Shown piece by piece: positions 41,656 through 50,054 of a stretch of DNA of 64,000 nt. The stretch lies in assembly GCF_002952775.1 (NCBI RefSeq), contig NZ_CP025066.1, positions 2,852,001 through 2,916,000 on the forward strand, written 5' to 3'. The notes beneath the pieces were generated by a model. It ran no database searches. It saw only the letters and a list, made by a program, of their open reading frames with translations, and was not told where the DNA came from. How positions within the stretch are numbered: the first letter of the stretch is position 1; each line of letters begins with the position of its first letter. A program made the translations under genes and the position numbers. This DNA comes from Halalkaliarchaeum desulfuricum. GTDB taxonomy: Archaea > Halobacteriota > Halobacteria > Halobacteriales > Haloferacaceae.

Positions 41656-42840
41656 TCAGTCTTCGTCGTCGGGGTCGGGAGAATCACCCAGGATGTCGGC
41701 GACCAGTCGGTCGGTGTCGTCGGTGTCGTCGGTGCCGAGCGCAGACTCGACGAGCAGGTGACCGCCGATCGCGGCTGGGCTCACCACCTCGTCTGCGCCG
41801 GCCCGGCGGAGCTTGTTCACGTTTTCCCGCTGGGTCGCGGCGGCGACGATCCGGACGTCGGGGTTGAGCTGCCGGGCGGTGAGGATCGCCAGCGCGTCCT
41901 GTGCGTCGTTGTTCGTCGCAACGAGCACCGCCCTGGCAGTGCCGATCCGAGCCTGCTGTAACGGCTCCACGTCGCTCGGATCCGCCGTCAACACCGGGAT
42001 CTCCCGACTGGAGAGCTGCCGGGTAATGTTCTCTTCGGACGTGACGACGACGAATTCGATGTCGTCAGCCGCGGCGAGTTCTTCGAGTATCGGTTCCGTC
42101 AGTTCCCCGTACCCGAGCACGAGGACGTGGTCTTCCAGGAGTTCGAACTGTGTTTCTGTCATTCTTCCGAGTGCTTTCGAGAGCTGCGCTTCGATGGCAG
42201 GCGTGATCAGGACCCCGAGCGCGACCGCAAACGCAGCGACGTTCAAGATCAGCACCGAGAGGCTGAACAGCCGGCTGATCTCTGTCGTCGCGTGGACGTC
42301 ACCGTAGCCGACGGTGCTCGCGGTGACGACCGTGTAGTAGAACGCGTCGGTGATGGTGACGATGCCCTCGAACTCATCGCGCAATGCATACGAGCCTAAT
42401 GTGCCATACAGAAGCGCCGTCACGAGGGCCGTCCCAGCCGCCAGTTGCGTTGGCGAAGGGGAAACCGGGCGTCTGAACCGACGGCGGTTGATCACGAGTG
42501 CCGGGACAGCAAGCCCCGACAGCACGACCAGGGGATACGCGAACGGCGACGTCTGCAGGAGACCCTGGGCGGCCGTCACCGGGAGCAACACGATCGTCGC
42601 GTACCAGCCGAGGCGGTAGCCGCGCGCGAGGGCGAACGCGCCAAGCAGCATCACGAAGCCGGTGATGGTGCCGGTGAAGCCCACCGTCTGGCGGACGATC
42701 GGGGGGACAAACTCCACGAGCGGTCCCTCGACGCCGCCGGTGGCGATGTGGACGAGCCCGACGACGATCGACAGCACGCCCACGAGAAACGTGAGCACCA
42801 CTGCCGCCCGCGCGGAAACCCACTCGCGGCTCCACTCCAT
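41656..42840 (-). CDS. Potassium channel with TrkA-N (RCK) domain
   Basis: A 394-residue membrane protein. Four N-terminal helices (about residues 10-125) precede the pore module, in which the K+ selectivity filter TASTVGYGD (about residues 183-191) lies between two helices. The RCK/TrkA-N NAD-binding domain follows (VLVLGYGELTEPILEEL, then ILTADPSDVEPLQQA and VLVATNNDAQDAL). A TDDTDD tail ends the chain. It is convergent with udp with no spacer. A ligand-gated K+ channel is likely. Confidence 0.9.
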   Translation of the reverse strand: MEWSREWVSARAAVVLTFLVGVLSIVVGLVHIATGGVEGPLVEFVPPIVRQTVGFTGTITGFVMLLGAFALARGYRLGWYATIVLLPVTAAQGLLQTSPFAYPLVVLSGLAVPALVINRRRFRRPVSPSPTQLAAGTALVTALLYGTLGSYALRDEFEGIVTITDAFYYTVVTASTVGYGDVHATTEISRLFSLSVLILNVAAFAVALGVLITPAIEAQLSKALGRMTETQFELLEDHVLVLGYGELTEPILEELAAADDIEFVVVTSEENITRQLSSREIPVLTADPSDVEPLQQARIGTARAVLVATNNDAQDALAILTARQLNPDVRIVAAATQRENVNKLRRAGADEVVSPAAIGGHLLVESALGTDDTDDTDRLVADILGDSPDPDDED

Positions 42841-43001
42841 GGCCGGCACCTCGGCGTCGGAGATATAAATGGCTGCGCTTCCCTCTCGGGAACGAGGCCA
42901 ATCGCGATGATTGTTCACAAACGTCCACTGGGTACAGTTATCACCGTACAATATACAGAAATATCTGAAAATTCATCCGTGTGGGTTGGTTCGGTCACAA
43001 C

Positions 43002-43421
43002 ATGGGACGACAATCCCTTACCCGCCGACGCTTCGGTACAGGTCTCGCTGCCCTCACTGTTGTCGGTCTTGCCGGCTGTACGGGCGAGGATAACGGCGAA
43101 GAGACGGGGGACGAACAGGAGTTCGACCTCGATAACCCCGGAGATCTCACCATCCACCTCGAAAACGAGGACGGTGAACCGGTATCCTCCGGCGTGGTCG
43201 TGACGATCGAAAGCGTCGAGGAAGACTTCAGCGCCAACTTCCAGACCGCCATCCAGGACGGGGAACTCTCCGGTGCGAGCCTCATCTACGAGGGCGAGTA
43301 CCGCATCACGGTCGAGAGCACCGAAGACGAGTTCGATCCCGTCGAGGAAACCGTCACGCTGGAGGAAGACGAAGACGAAACCGTGACGATCGTACTCGAG
43401 GGTGCAACCGGCGACGAATAG
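43002..43421 (+). CDS. Tat-exported lipoprotein with an Ig-like beta domain
   Basis: A 139-residue secreted lipoprotein. Tat signal RRRFGTGLAALTVVGLAGC with lipobox cysteine at residue 26; an acidic linker; then a beta-rich domain (LTIHLENEDGEPVSSGVVVTIESV... EGEYRITVESTEDEFDPVEETVTL) that looks like a carboxypeptidase-regulatory or PEGA-type sandwich. The ATG at 43002 gives a proper Tat n-region (MGRQSLTRRRF). It is divergent from the K+ channel gene. Function unknown, probably cell-surface. Confidence 0.82.
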   Translation: MGRQSLTRRRFGTGLAALTVVGLAGCTGEDNGEETGDEQEFDLDNPGDLTIHLENEDGEPVSSGVVVTIESVEEDFSANFQTAIQDGELSGASLIYEGEYRITVESTEDEFDPVEETVTLEEDEDETVTIVLEGATGDE

Positions 43422-43445
43422 CGTCGAGCGACTCCGCGTTCCGTT

Positions 43446-45251
43446 TTATCTCTCCCATCGCGCGTCCGACAGCGTCCGCTGAACCGCCTCCTCGCCGACT
43501 GCCTCCGCCAACTTCTCGAACCCCTGTCGTGCGGCCCGGTCCCGGGCGTTCGCGACCAGCCGGGAGACGATGAACTCCGGGGTCGACTTGCCGATCGTTC
43601 CGAACCGGGGCTGGTAATCTACCTCGAGTTCGAGGTCCTGTGTGAGTCCCTCCGCGAAGATCCCGTCCACGCGGGCGGAATCGGGAAGCGGACTGAGATC
43701 GTCTGCGAGGTGGGTGACGTACACGCCGAGCGCGTCGCGGGAAACCGTAAGTTCGACGAGCCCGTTCAACAGGTCCGCCGCCCGGCCGGGTTCGGTGATC
43801 GCCTCGAACTCGTCGACCAGCATCAGCGTCCGGTCCTCGTCCGACAGCGGTGGCACGATACTTTTCAGTGTCGACTCCAGCACGCCGGCGTTGAAGGAAG
43901 CGTGACGTCGGTGAAAGACCACGGTGTCGAAGCGCCCGACAGTCGCCCGGTCGGCCGGCACCGGCAGCCCCATGTCGGCGAGCAAGGTCACCTGACACAG
44001 CGTCTCCAGGAGAGTCGTCTTCCCGCCGGAGTTGGCGCCGGTGAGGACCGCGACGCGATCGCCCGAGGGCGGCGCGGGTTCGCCTCCGTTCGAGGTGCCG
44101 GCGAGATCGTGCTCCCCCACCGCGTACGTCACCGGCTGGACCTCCCCCGAGAGGAAAAGGTTCCGCGCGTTCGAGACTGCAAGCACCGCCTCGTCGACCA
44201 GCGTCGGCTTCTGTAAGTCGTGAGCTGCGGCGAACCGCCCCAGCGAGAGCGCAAAGGCGATGTCGTCGACCGCAGCGATCGCCGCCTCGACGTCCTCGTC
44301 GGCGGTGGCGACGTCTTCCTGTAGCTCCGCGGCGACCTCCCGCTCCCGGTCGGTGACGCGCTCGCGCTGCTCGGCCACCAGTTCCCGGAGCGTCCGGCTG
44401 ACGTAATCGGAGGCGTCGACTGCGTCGTCGGGCGCCGCCGACCGGATCTCGCCGGTCGAGAGGCCGGTTTCGCTTGCCACGTACTCCACGACGCCGCTTT
44501 GAAACGCCTCGAGATCCTGGGCCCCTCGTTCGCGAACCGTCTCGATCACGTCGAAGGCGGCGTTTTCCAGCTCCTCGACTGCCTCCAGCTCCTCCCGCAG
44601 CCGGTCGAGGCGACCATCGGTCCCGGACCGAACCGCCAGGTCGTCGGAATCCGCCTCGGCGACAGCGGCGCCCGGCGGGGCAGAATCCGCGAGTCTGACA
44701 GCTCCCAGGGCGTCGGCGGCGTCGGAGAGCCCACCCTCGTCGAGGTCGGCAAGCGCCCCGAAGGTCCCGCCCCGAAAGCCGGCCTCCCGGAGCGAAAGCG
44801 CAGCCCGCACTGCGGCCCGGTCGGTGGCGCCGGCGTCGTCGTAGGCGGCAAACGCCTCCGTGACCCGTTCGCGGGTCGGTTCCTCGAGGTCAATCCAGGC
44901 GTCCCGGGCTGCCGTCACCGTCTCGAGTCGCTCCCGTCTGGCCCCGTCGCTCGACAGGGGGGACATCACCCGAATCCGATCGCCCGCCCGTTCGGTCAGG
45001 GCATAGGAGGCCGCAAGCGACAGCAGCTCGTCGTACACGTCTCGGGCGTCGGAGGTACCGAACCGGTCGACGTCGCCGTCGGCGTTCGCGCGCCGCAGGA
45101 TCCGAACCACGCGCCCCCGGGGGATCCCCGCGTCGACGAGCGCACCGATGTCCGCCGACTCGATCGCCTCGACGGCGCGTTCGGCCCCCAGTTCCGCTTC
45201 GAGCCGCTCGCGCGTCTTCGGCCCGACGCCCCAGTACGCTTCCAGTTGCAT
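43446..45251 (-). CDS. MutS-like ATPase with N-terminal helix-hairpin-helix (archaeal MutS2-type)
   Basis: A 601-residue DNA-repair-type ATPase. The N-terminus (YWGVGPKTRERLEAELGAE... DAGIPRGRVVRILRRA) has tandem HhH elements. A long helical lever region follows, then the MutS ATPase domain: Walker A LTGANSGGKTTLLETL, MGLPVPADRATVGRFDTVVFHR, and Walker B LMLVDEFEAIT. The Smr nuclease domain of bacterial MutS2 is absent. It lies 69 bases after the XPB gene on the same strand, so these two DNA-processing genes may share a transcript. Confidence 0.9.
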   Translation of the reverse strand: MQLEAYWGVGPKTRERLEAELGAERAVEAIESADIGALVDAGIPRGRVVRILRRANADGDVDRFGTSDARDVYDELLSLAASYALTERAGDRIRVMSPLSSDGARRERLETVTAARDAWIDLEEPTRERVTEAFAAYDDAGATDRAAVRAALSLREAGFRGGTFGALADLDEGGLSDAADALGAVRLADSAPPGAAVAEADSDDLAVRSGTDGRLDRLREELEAVEELENAAFDVIETVRERGAQDLEAFQSGVVEYVASETGLSTGEIRSAAPDDAVDASDYVSRTLRELVAEQRERVTDREREVAAELQEDVATADEDVEAAIAAVDDIAFALSLGRFAAAHDLQKPTLVDEAVLAVSNARNLFLSGEVQPVTYAVGEHDLAGTSNGGEPAPPSGDRVAVLTGANSGGKTTLLETLCQVTLLADMGLPVPADRATVGRFDTVVFHRRHASFNAGVLESTLKSIVPPLSDEDRTLMLVDEFEAITEPGRAADLLNGLVELTVSRDALGVYVTHLADDLSPLPDSARVDGIFAEGLTQDLELEVDYQPRFGTIGKSTPEFIVSRLVANARDRAARQGFEKLAEAVGEEAVQRTLSDARWER

Positions 45252-45320
45252 GTCCGGGGCGACGGGCGGTTTTTACTTATAAGATCGGATGCCGACCCGA
45301 GCAGCCCTCAAAAGGGCACC

Positions 45321-47213
45321 TCAGCCGCTCACGTTCGTCTCCCGCACGCGGATCCCCTTGCCAGCCAGGTGGCGGAGCTGCCGCCGGGCGAACTCCTCCT
45401 CGCGGCTCCCGCGGGTGGCGAGTACGAACACCAGCGCCGACCCGGCCGGACGCATCGTCCGACCCGCCCGCTGGGCGCCCTGCCGCCGGGAGCCGCCCAG
45501 TCCCGACGCCAGGATCGCCACCTCGGCGTCCGGGAGGTCGATCCCCTCGTCGGCGATCCGGGAGACGACGAGGGTCCGCCGCGTCCCCTCGCGGAGCTCG
45601 GAGAACAACTGTTCGCGACGGTAGTGAGGCGTGTCGCCGCTGACGAACGGCACCGATAGGGCCTCGGCGATCTTCTCGCCCTGGTCGAGGTAGTCGACGA
45701 ACACGAGCGCCTTGCGATCGTCGTGTCTGGCGAGCAGGTACTCTACCTCGTCCAGTTTGGCGGGGTTCTGTGCGGCCAGTCGGTAGCGTTCCCGCCCGTC
45801 GGTGCTCGTGTACTCGTTTCTCGCCGTGTCGTCGCGCCATGGAACGTACCGGATCTCGAGTTCGGGCTCCTGGACGAACCCCGCCTCGAACAGCGCGTCC
45901 CAGTCGGTGCCGATCGGTGGCCCGATGAGCGTGAAGATCTCCGCCTCGCTTTCGTCCTCCCGGACCGGCGTCGCCGACAGCCCGAGCCGGTGGACCGCCT
46001 GGAGGTCGGCGCTGCGGCGGTAGACGTCGCTGGGGACGTGATGGACCTCGTCGTAGACGATCAGCCCCCACTTGCGGGAGTCGAACAGTTGACGATGTCT
46101 GTCCATCCCGGCGGTCTGGTAGGTCGCGATCGTGACCGGCCGGATCCGCTTTTCGCCGCCGTGGTAGGCGCCGATCTGCTCGCGAGTGAGGTCCGTGTGC
46201 GCGAGCAGTTCCTCCCGCCACTGTTCGGCGAGTTCGCGGGAGGGAACCAGAATCAGGGTCTCGCCGTCGACGGCGGCGATCGTCGCGATTGCGGCGACAG
46301 TCTTCCCGCTTCCGGGCGGCCCGACGAACACCCCCGCCTGTTTGTCGAGGAACGACTCGACCCACGACTGCTGGTATTCGCGCAGGTCCGTGGTGAGTTC
46401 GACGTCGAGACCGTCGCCGGTCTCCAGTTCGCGGTCGTCGACGACGGGGTAGCCGGCGTCGTACAGCGTCCGCTTGATCCCGGCGATACGGTCGCCGTTG
46501 ATCCACGCCTCGGTGTCGGAGATCGGTGCCCGGATCGCGTCCTCGTCGAGTTTCTCCTCGGCGACGTTGCCCATCAAGCTCTCGGAGGCTGCCTCGAGCA
46601 CGACGTAGCCGTCCTCGTGGGTGTACAGACGAAACTGGTGGGCGCGCTCCCACTGGTCTTCCATCCACTCCTCGAGGTGTGAATACCGCCGTGGGAGAGC
46701 GGATCGAACGGTCGACAGCAGTTCCTCGAACTCCTCGAACGGCGCGACCCAGACGTCTTCGGGCCGGACCCGGTAGAGGTACCCTCGAGTCCCGGGGTCG
46801 GTTCCGGTCGTGTCCACGAGATGGGCGAACTGCGTCAGTTGTGCCCGGGTGTACTGGGTGGGCTGATCGACGACGATCTCCCGCCGGGTCGGAAAGACGA
46901 CGACACGCTCGCGACGCGCCAGTTTGCGCCACTCCGTGGGGTAGTACACGACTGGGTCAGTCTCCACGTCGACCCGTTCGATCTCTCCTCGCCTTGCGAG
47001 GTCGTCGAGCGCGTCCCTGGCCTGTGCCTGGGTACAGTCAAGTCGACGGGCAGCCTGCTGGGCGGTCAGTACGGGACGCTCTTCGCGCTCGACGACGTCG
47101 AGGAACCGGGAGAGCTGGATGGGGGTGGCGTCAGCGTCGGGGTCGGAGGGGTTCCCCTCGGTGTCGGTGTCGGGGGCGTTCCCTTCGGCGTCCGAATCGC
47201 CTCCGTCGGTCAT
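45321..47213 (-). CDS. XPB/Rad25-type DNA helicase
   Basis: A 630-residue superfamily 2 helicase. The N-terminal winged helix (about residues 30-85, AQQAARRLDCTQAQARDALDDL) precedes the XPB-type DRD-like domain. Walker A is VGPPGSGKTVAAIA, the DEVH-box is IVYDEVHHVPSDVYRR, motif III is LGLSATPVREDE, and the C-terminal helicase half has VVSRIADEGIDLPDAEVAILASG and QRAGRTMRP. It unwinds DNA with 3'-5' polarity in the family, in repair or transcription. The N-terminal ~30 residues are an acidic low-complexity leader. Confidence 0.92.
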   Translation of the reverse strand: MTDGGDSDAEGNAPDTDTEGNPSDPDADATPIQLSRFLDVVEREERPVLTAQQAARRLDCTQAQARDALDDLARRGEIERVDVETDPVVYYPTEWRKLARRERVVVFPTRREIVVDQPTQYTRAQLTQFAHLVDTTGTDPGTRGYLYRVRPEDVWVAPFEEFEELLSTVRSALPRRYSHLEEWMEDQWERAHQFRLYTHEDGYVVLEAASESLMGNVAEEKLDEDAIRAPISDTEAWINGDRIAGIKRTLYDAGYPVVDDRELETGDGLDVELTTDLREYQQSWVESFLDKQAGVFVGPPGSGKTVAAIATIAAVDGETLILVPSRELAEQWREELLAHTDLTREQIGAYHGGEKRIRPVTIATYQTAGMDRHRQLFDSRKWGLIVYDEVHHVPSDVYRRSADLQAVHRLGLSATPVREDESEAEIFTLIGPPIGTDWDALFEAGFVQEPELEIRYVPWRDDTARNEYTSTDGRERYRLAAQNPAKLDEVEYLLARHDDRKALVFVDYLDQGEKIAEALSVPFVSGDTPHYRREQLFSELREGTRRTLVVSRIADEGIDLPDAEVAILASGLGGSRRQGAQRAGRTMRPAGSALVFVLATRGSREEEFARRQLRHLAGKGIRVRETNVSG

Positions 47214-47289
47214 CGGGGGCCGTATGGGACCAGGCGGGATACGGGTTGCGGCTGCCGGTCGTTTCCCGGATCGGGCTACATGCCCGACA

Positions 47290-47931
47290 TCAGTCCGTGT
47301 CTGCCGACAGTTCGATCACTGCCCGCGACTGGGTGGGACGCCGGAGCGTCCCGTCGAAGTACTCGGCGAGTCGCTCCAGGAACGATTCGTCCGTATCGTC
47401 GGTGACCGCGAGTTCGATACGCCCGTACCTGGTCACGTCGTGTCCGTGTTCGAGCGCCAGCGAGAACAGTTCCCTGGACGTTATCGGCTGTCCAGTCTCG
47501 AGCCGGGCGGCGATCTCTTCGTGGGCCATCTCCACGCTCGTCTCGACGTCGAAACGGACGTCGACATCAACCATCGCCTCGAACTGGTCGGCGGCGTACG
47601 CTTCCTCCGCGCTGCGTACGGCCGGAACGAGGGCGTCTTCGAAATCTACACCCTGCTCTTTCAGTCCCAGATACGCGAACGCGATCATCGCCGTCACCCC
47701 GTCGAGCAACTGGTCGTCGTCCCCGACCGGCTCGAACACTTGTCGTCGATCCTTCTTCGAGAGCATCTGGACCAGGAGGTCGAAATCGAGAATGGCGTCG
47801 GTGACTCGCTGCCGGATGCGTGCCTCGGCGTTTCGCTTCGAGCCCTCGTGAGTCATCTCCCGTCTCCCGAGGAGATACGCCCTGTCTGCCTCCGTAAGGA
47901 AACCGCGGTCGCGGTTGATATCCGTGTTCAT
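47290..47931 (-). CDS. Haloarchaeal protein of unknown function, possible regulator
   Basis: A 213-residue soluble protein. The conserved-looking N-terminus (GFLTEADRAYLLGRREMTHEGSKRNAEARIRQRVTDAILDFDLLVQML, residues 10-57) recalls a segment in several haloarchaeal proteins of unknown function. The rest is acidic and helical, ending with a small alpha-beta part (RYGRIELAVTDD... SRAVIEL). The start is at 47931, immediately next to repeated ATAATCC half-sites. It is divergent from the surface protein/RND transporter pair and could control it. A regulatory role is inferred from the site on its own promoter. Confidence 0.7.
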   Translation of the reverse strand: MNTDINRDRGFLTEADRAYLLGRREMTHEGSKRNAEARIRQRVTDAILDFDLLVQMLSKKDRRQVFEPVGDDDQLLDGVTAMIAFAYLGLKEQGVDFEDALVPAVRSAEEAYAADQFEAMVDVDVRFDVETSVEMAHEEIAARLETGQPITSRELFSLALEHGHDVTRYGRIELAVTDDTDESFLERLAEYFDGTLRRPTQSRAVIELSADTD

Positions 47932-47958
47932 AATCGGATTTGGATTATCAATAATCCA
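47930..47958. promoter_or_regulatory. Palindromic operator on the promoter of the 47290-47931 gene
   Basis: TGGATTAT-CA-ATAATCCA (47941-47958) is a perfect inverted repeat with eight-base arms. A third half-site, ATAATC, lies at 47930-47935. The palindrome covers the place where the TATA box of the leaderless minus-strand gene should be. It is a good candidate for autoregulation and for control of the divergent transporter genes. Confidence 0.6.
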
Positions 47959-48131
47959 TTCATGAACATACTTAATAGTATAGGTCCCATGATCTGGGCT
48001 ATCAGAATGCGATTTGACGTTCGTTCGACACGGCCCTGGAGAAAGCGCCTATACAAAACGATTGTTCCTCTCCGTGCGGCGATACCGCGTCGAAGTCGCC
48101 GGGGATCGCTCTTTTCGAGGAGTGATCGTCC

Positions 48132-50051
48132 GTGATCGCCCGCAGGTGGCTGGCGGTCGGGATCTCGGTGGTAGCGATCCTCGCCCTGCTGAGTGTTCCC
48201 GTTGCGGGCGAGATATTCACGCGGGGTGAACCCGATATCGACGTGTATCTTCCGGAAAACGAAGTCTCACCCGGCGAGGTCACCACCCTCGAGTTACAGC
48301 TCCAGAACGATGGTGATCTCTCGGCCGGAACCCAGCGCGAGGCCGTGACGACCGCCCGGAGCGTCACCGTCGAAGTCAGGGACTCCGGCCCCTTCGAACT
48401 CCGAACCGGCACGACCCCTGTGGGAACCATCCAAGACGGTATGACCGTGCCCGCGCCCGTCGGGATTACCGTCCCCGAAGACCTCGAACCCGGCGAGTAC
48501 GAAATCGACGTCCGGGTCCGGTACTCCTACACACAACAGATTCAGGCGGACGCGAACTTCGCACAGGACCGCACCGCCAGAGACACCCACACGCTGACGG
48601 TGAAGGTCCTGCCCGATTCACAGTTCGAAATCGTTTCCGTTACGGGTGACGTCCAGCCCGGCTCCGGCGGCGACGCCACCGTCGAGATCCGCAACGTCGG
48701 CTCGGAAACCGCCCAGCAGGCCCGGGCGACGATCGTCGGCGGCGGCGGACTCGTCTTCGATGACGGCACCGCCGAAACCTTCCTCGGCGACCTCGAACCC
48801 AACGAATCAACCACCGTCGACGTCGACGCGTCGCTGGCGCCGGACGCAACCCAGTCGCCGAAACCCGTCTCGGCCACCATCCAGTACCGCGACGGCGACG
48901 GCCGAGATCTCGAAGCCCCCGCACGCAACGGGAGCCTCGCCCCCATCGCCGCCCAGGAGTTCGACGTCCGCGATCTCGACAGCGCGCTATCGGTCGGCTA
49001 CGGCGGAGAAATCACCGCCACCGTCGTCAACGAAGGCCCCCGGACGGTCTCGGGTGCGACCGTCGCGCTCGAGGCGGACTCCCCCGCCGTAACGCTTGAA
49101 GAACCGCGTGCGCCGATCGGCACGCTCGATCCCGGCGAATCGACGACCGTCCGGTTCGACGCGGGCGTCGCCTCCGACATCGATCCCGGCCTCCGGGAAG
49201 TATCGTTCGTCGTCGAGTACGACGACGAGGCCCAAGACGACCTGCGCTCCGATCGGATGAAACGCGTCGTCGCCATCGAGGATCGCCAGTTCGAAGTGGT
49301 GGATCTGGCGGACACGCTGTCGGTGGGCTACGACGGGGAAATCACGGGGACACTGGTCAACGACGGGCCGGTGCCGATCGAGGACGGCGTGTTGACGATC
49401 GAACCGGCGACGGAGTCGTTGTTCGTCGAGGAGCGACGGTTCGCGTTGCCGCACCTCGAGCCGGGCGAGTCGGCCGCGTTTGCGTTCCCCACCGACGTCA
49501 GTGGACAGGCGGATGCGGGGCCTCGACAGGTGAGCTTCACCGTCGAGTACCGGAGCGCGACGGACAAGCGGGTGCAGTCCGAGACGATTACCCGACGGGT
49601 TATGGTAGAACCCAAGCGTCCGGAGTTTGCGCTGTCGAGTCCTGACGCTCGGGTGGATGCCGGCGGCGAGACGACATTGGAGATCGAAATCACGAACGAG
49701 CGACCGGAAACGCTGTCGAACATCGACGCGCGACTGTACGCGGAAAGCCCGTTCGACTCGACGAGCGACGAAGCGTTCGTTTCGACGTTGGAGTCGGGCG
49801 AAAGCGCAACGCTACAGTTCCACCTGTCGGCGGACCAGGGGACAATGGCAAAAACCTACCCCGTCGAACTGGACTTCCAGTACGACACCGAACGCGGTGA
49901 CACCGTCCTCTCCGATACGTATCAGTATCCCGTCGAGGTGATTGAACCCGAGGACGGCGACGATGGCTGGGAGACACTCCTGCTTGTGATCGGAGCGGTG
50001 CTCGTGATAGCCGGGATCGTCGGTGGGGTTCTCCTCTTCCGGCGGCGTTGA
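48132..50051 (+). CDS. Exported surface protein with repeated Ig-like/CARDB domains (COG1361 type)
   Basis: A 639-residue extracellular protein. It has an N-terminal signal (LAVGISVVAILALLSVPVAG), about five beta-sandwich repeats (each with a pattern like SVGYGGEITATVVNEGPRTV and GTLDPGESTTVRFDA) and a C-terminal transmembrane anchor followed by FRRR. COG1361 'S-layer domain' proteins have this layout. The GTG at 48132 is used because a GGAG lies about ten bases before it and the signal peptide begins there. It ends four bases before the RND transporter ATG, so the two act together. It may bind the transported molecule or the S-layer. Confidence 0.85.
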   Translation: MIARRWLAVGISVVAILALLSVPVAGEIFTRGEPDIDVYLPENEVSPGEVTTLELQLQNDGDLSAGTQREAVTTARSVTVEVRDSGPFELRTGTTPVGTIQDGMTVPAPVGITVPEDLEPGEYEIDVRVRYSYTQQIQADANFAQDRTARDTHTLTVKVLPDSQFEIVSVTGDVQPGSGGDATVEIRNVGSETAQQARATIVGGGGLVFDDGTAETFLGDLEPNESTTVDVDASLAPDATQSPKPVSATIQYRDGDGRDLEAPARNGSLAPIAAQEFDVRDLDSALSVGYGGEITATVVNEGPRTVSGATVALEADSPAVTLEEPRAPIGTLDPGESTTVRFDAGVASDIDPGLREVSFVVEYDDEAQDDLRSDRMKRVVAIEDRQFEVVDLADTLSVGYDGEITGTLVNDGPVPIEDGVLTIEPATESLFVEERRFALPHLEPGESAAFAFPTDVSGQADAGPRQVSFTVEYRSATDKRVQSETITRRVMVEPKRPEFALSSPDARVDAGGETTLEIEITNERPETLSNIDARLYAESPFDSTSDEAFVSTLESGESATLQFHLSADQGTMAKTYPVELDFQYDTERGDTVLSDTYQYPVEVIEPEDGDDGWETLLLVIGAVLVIAGIVGGVLLFRRR

Positions 50052-50054
50052 GAG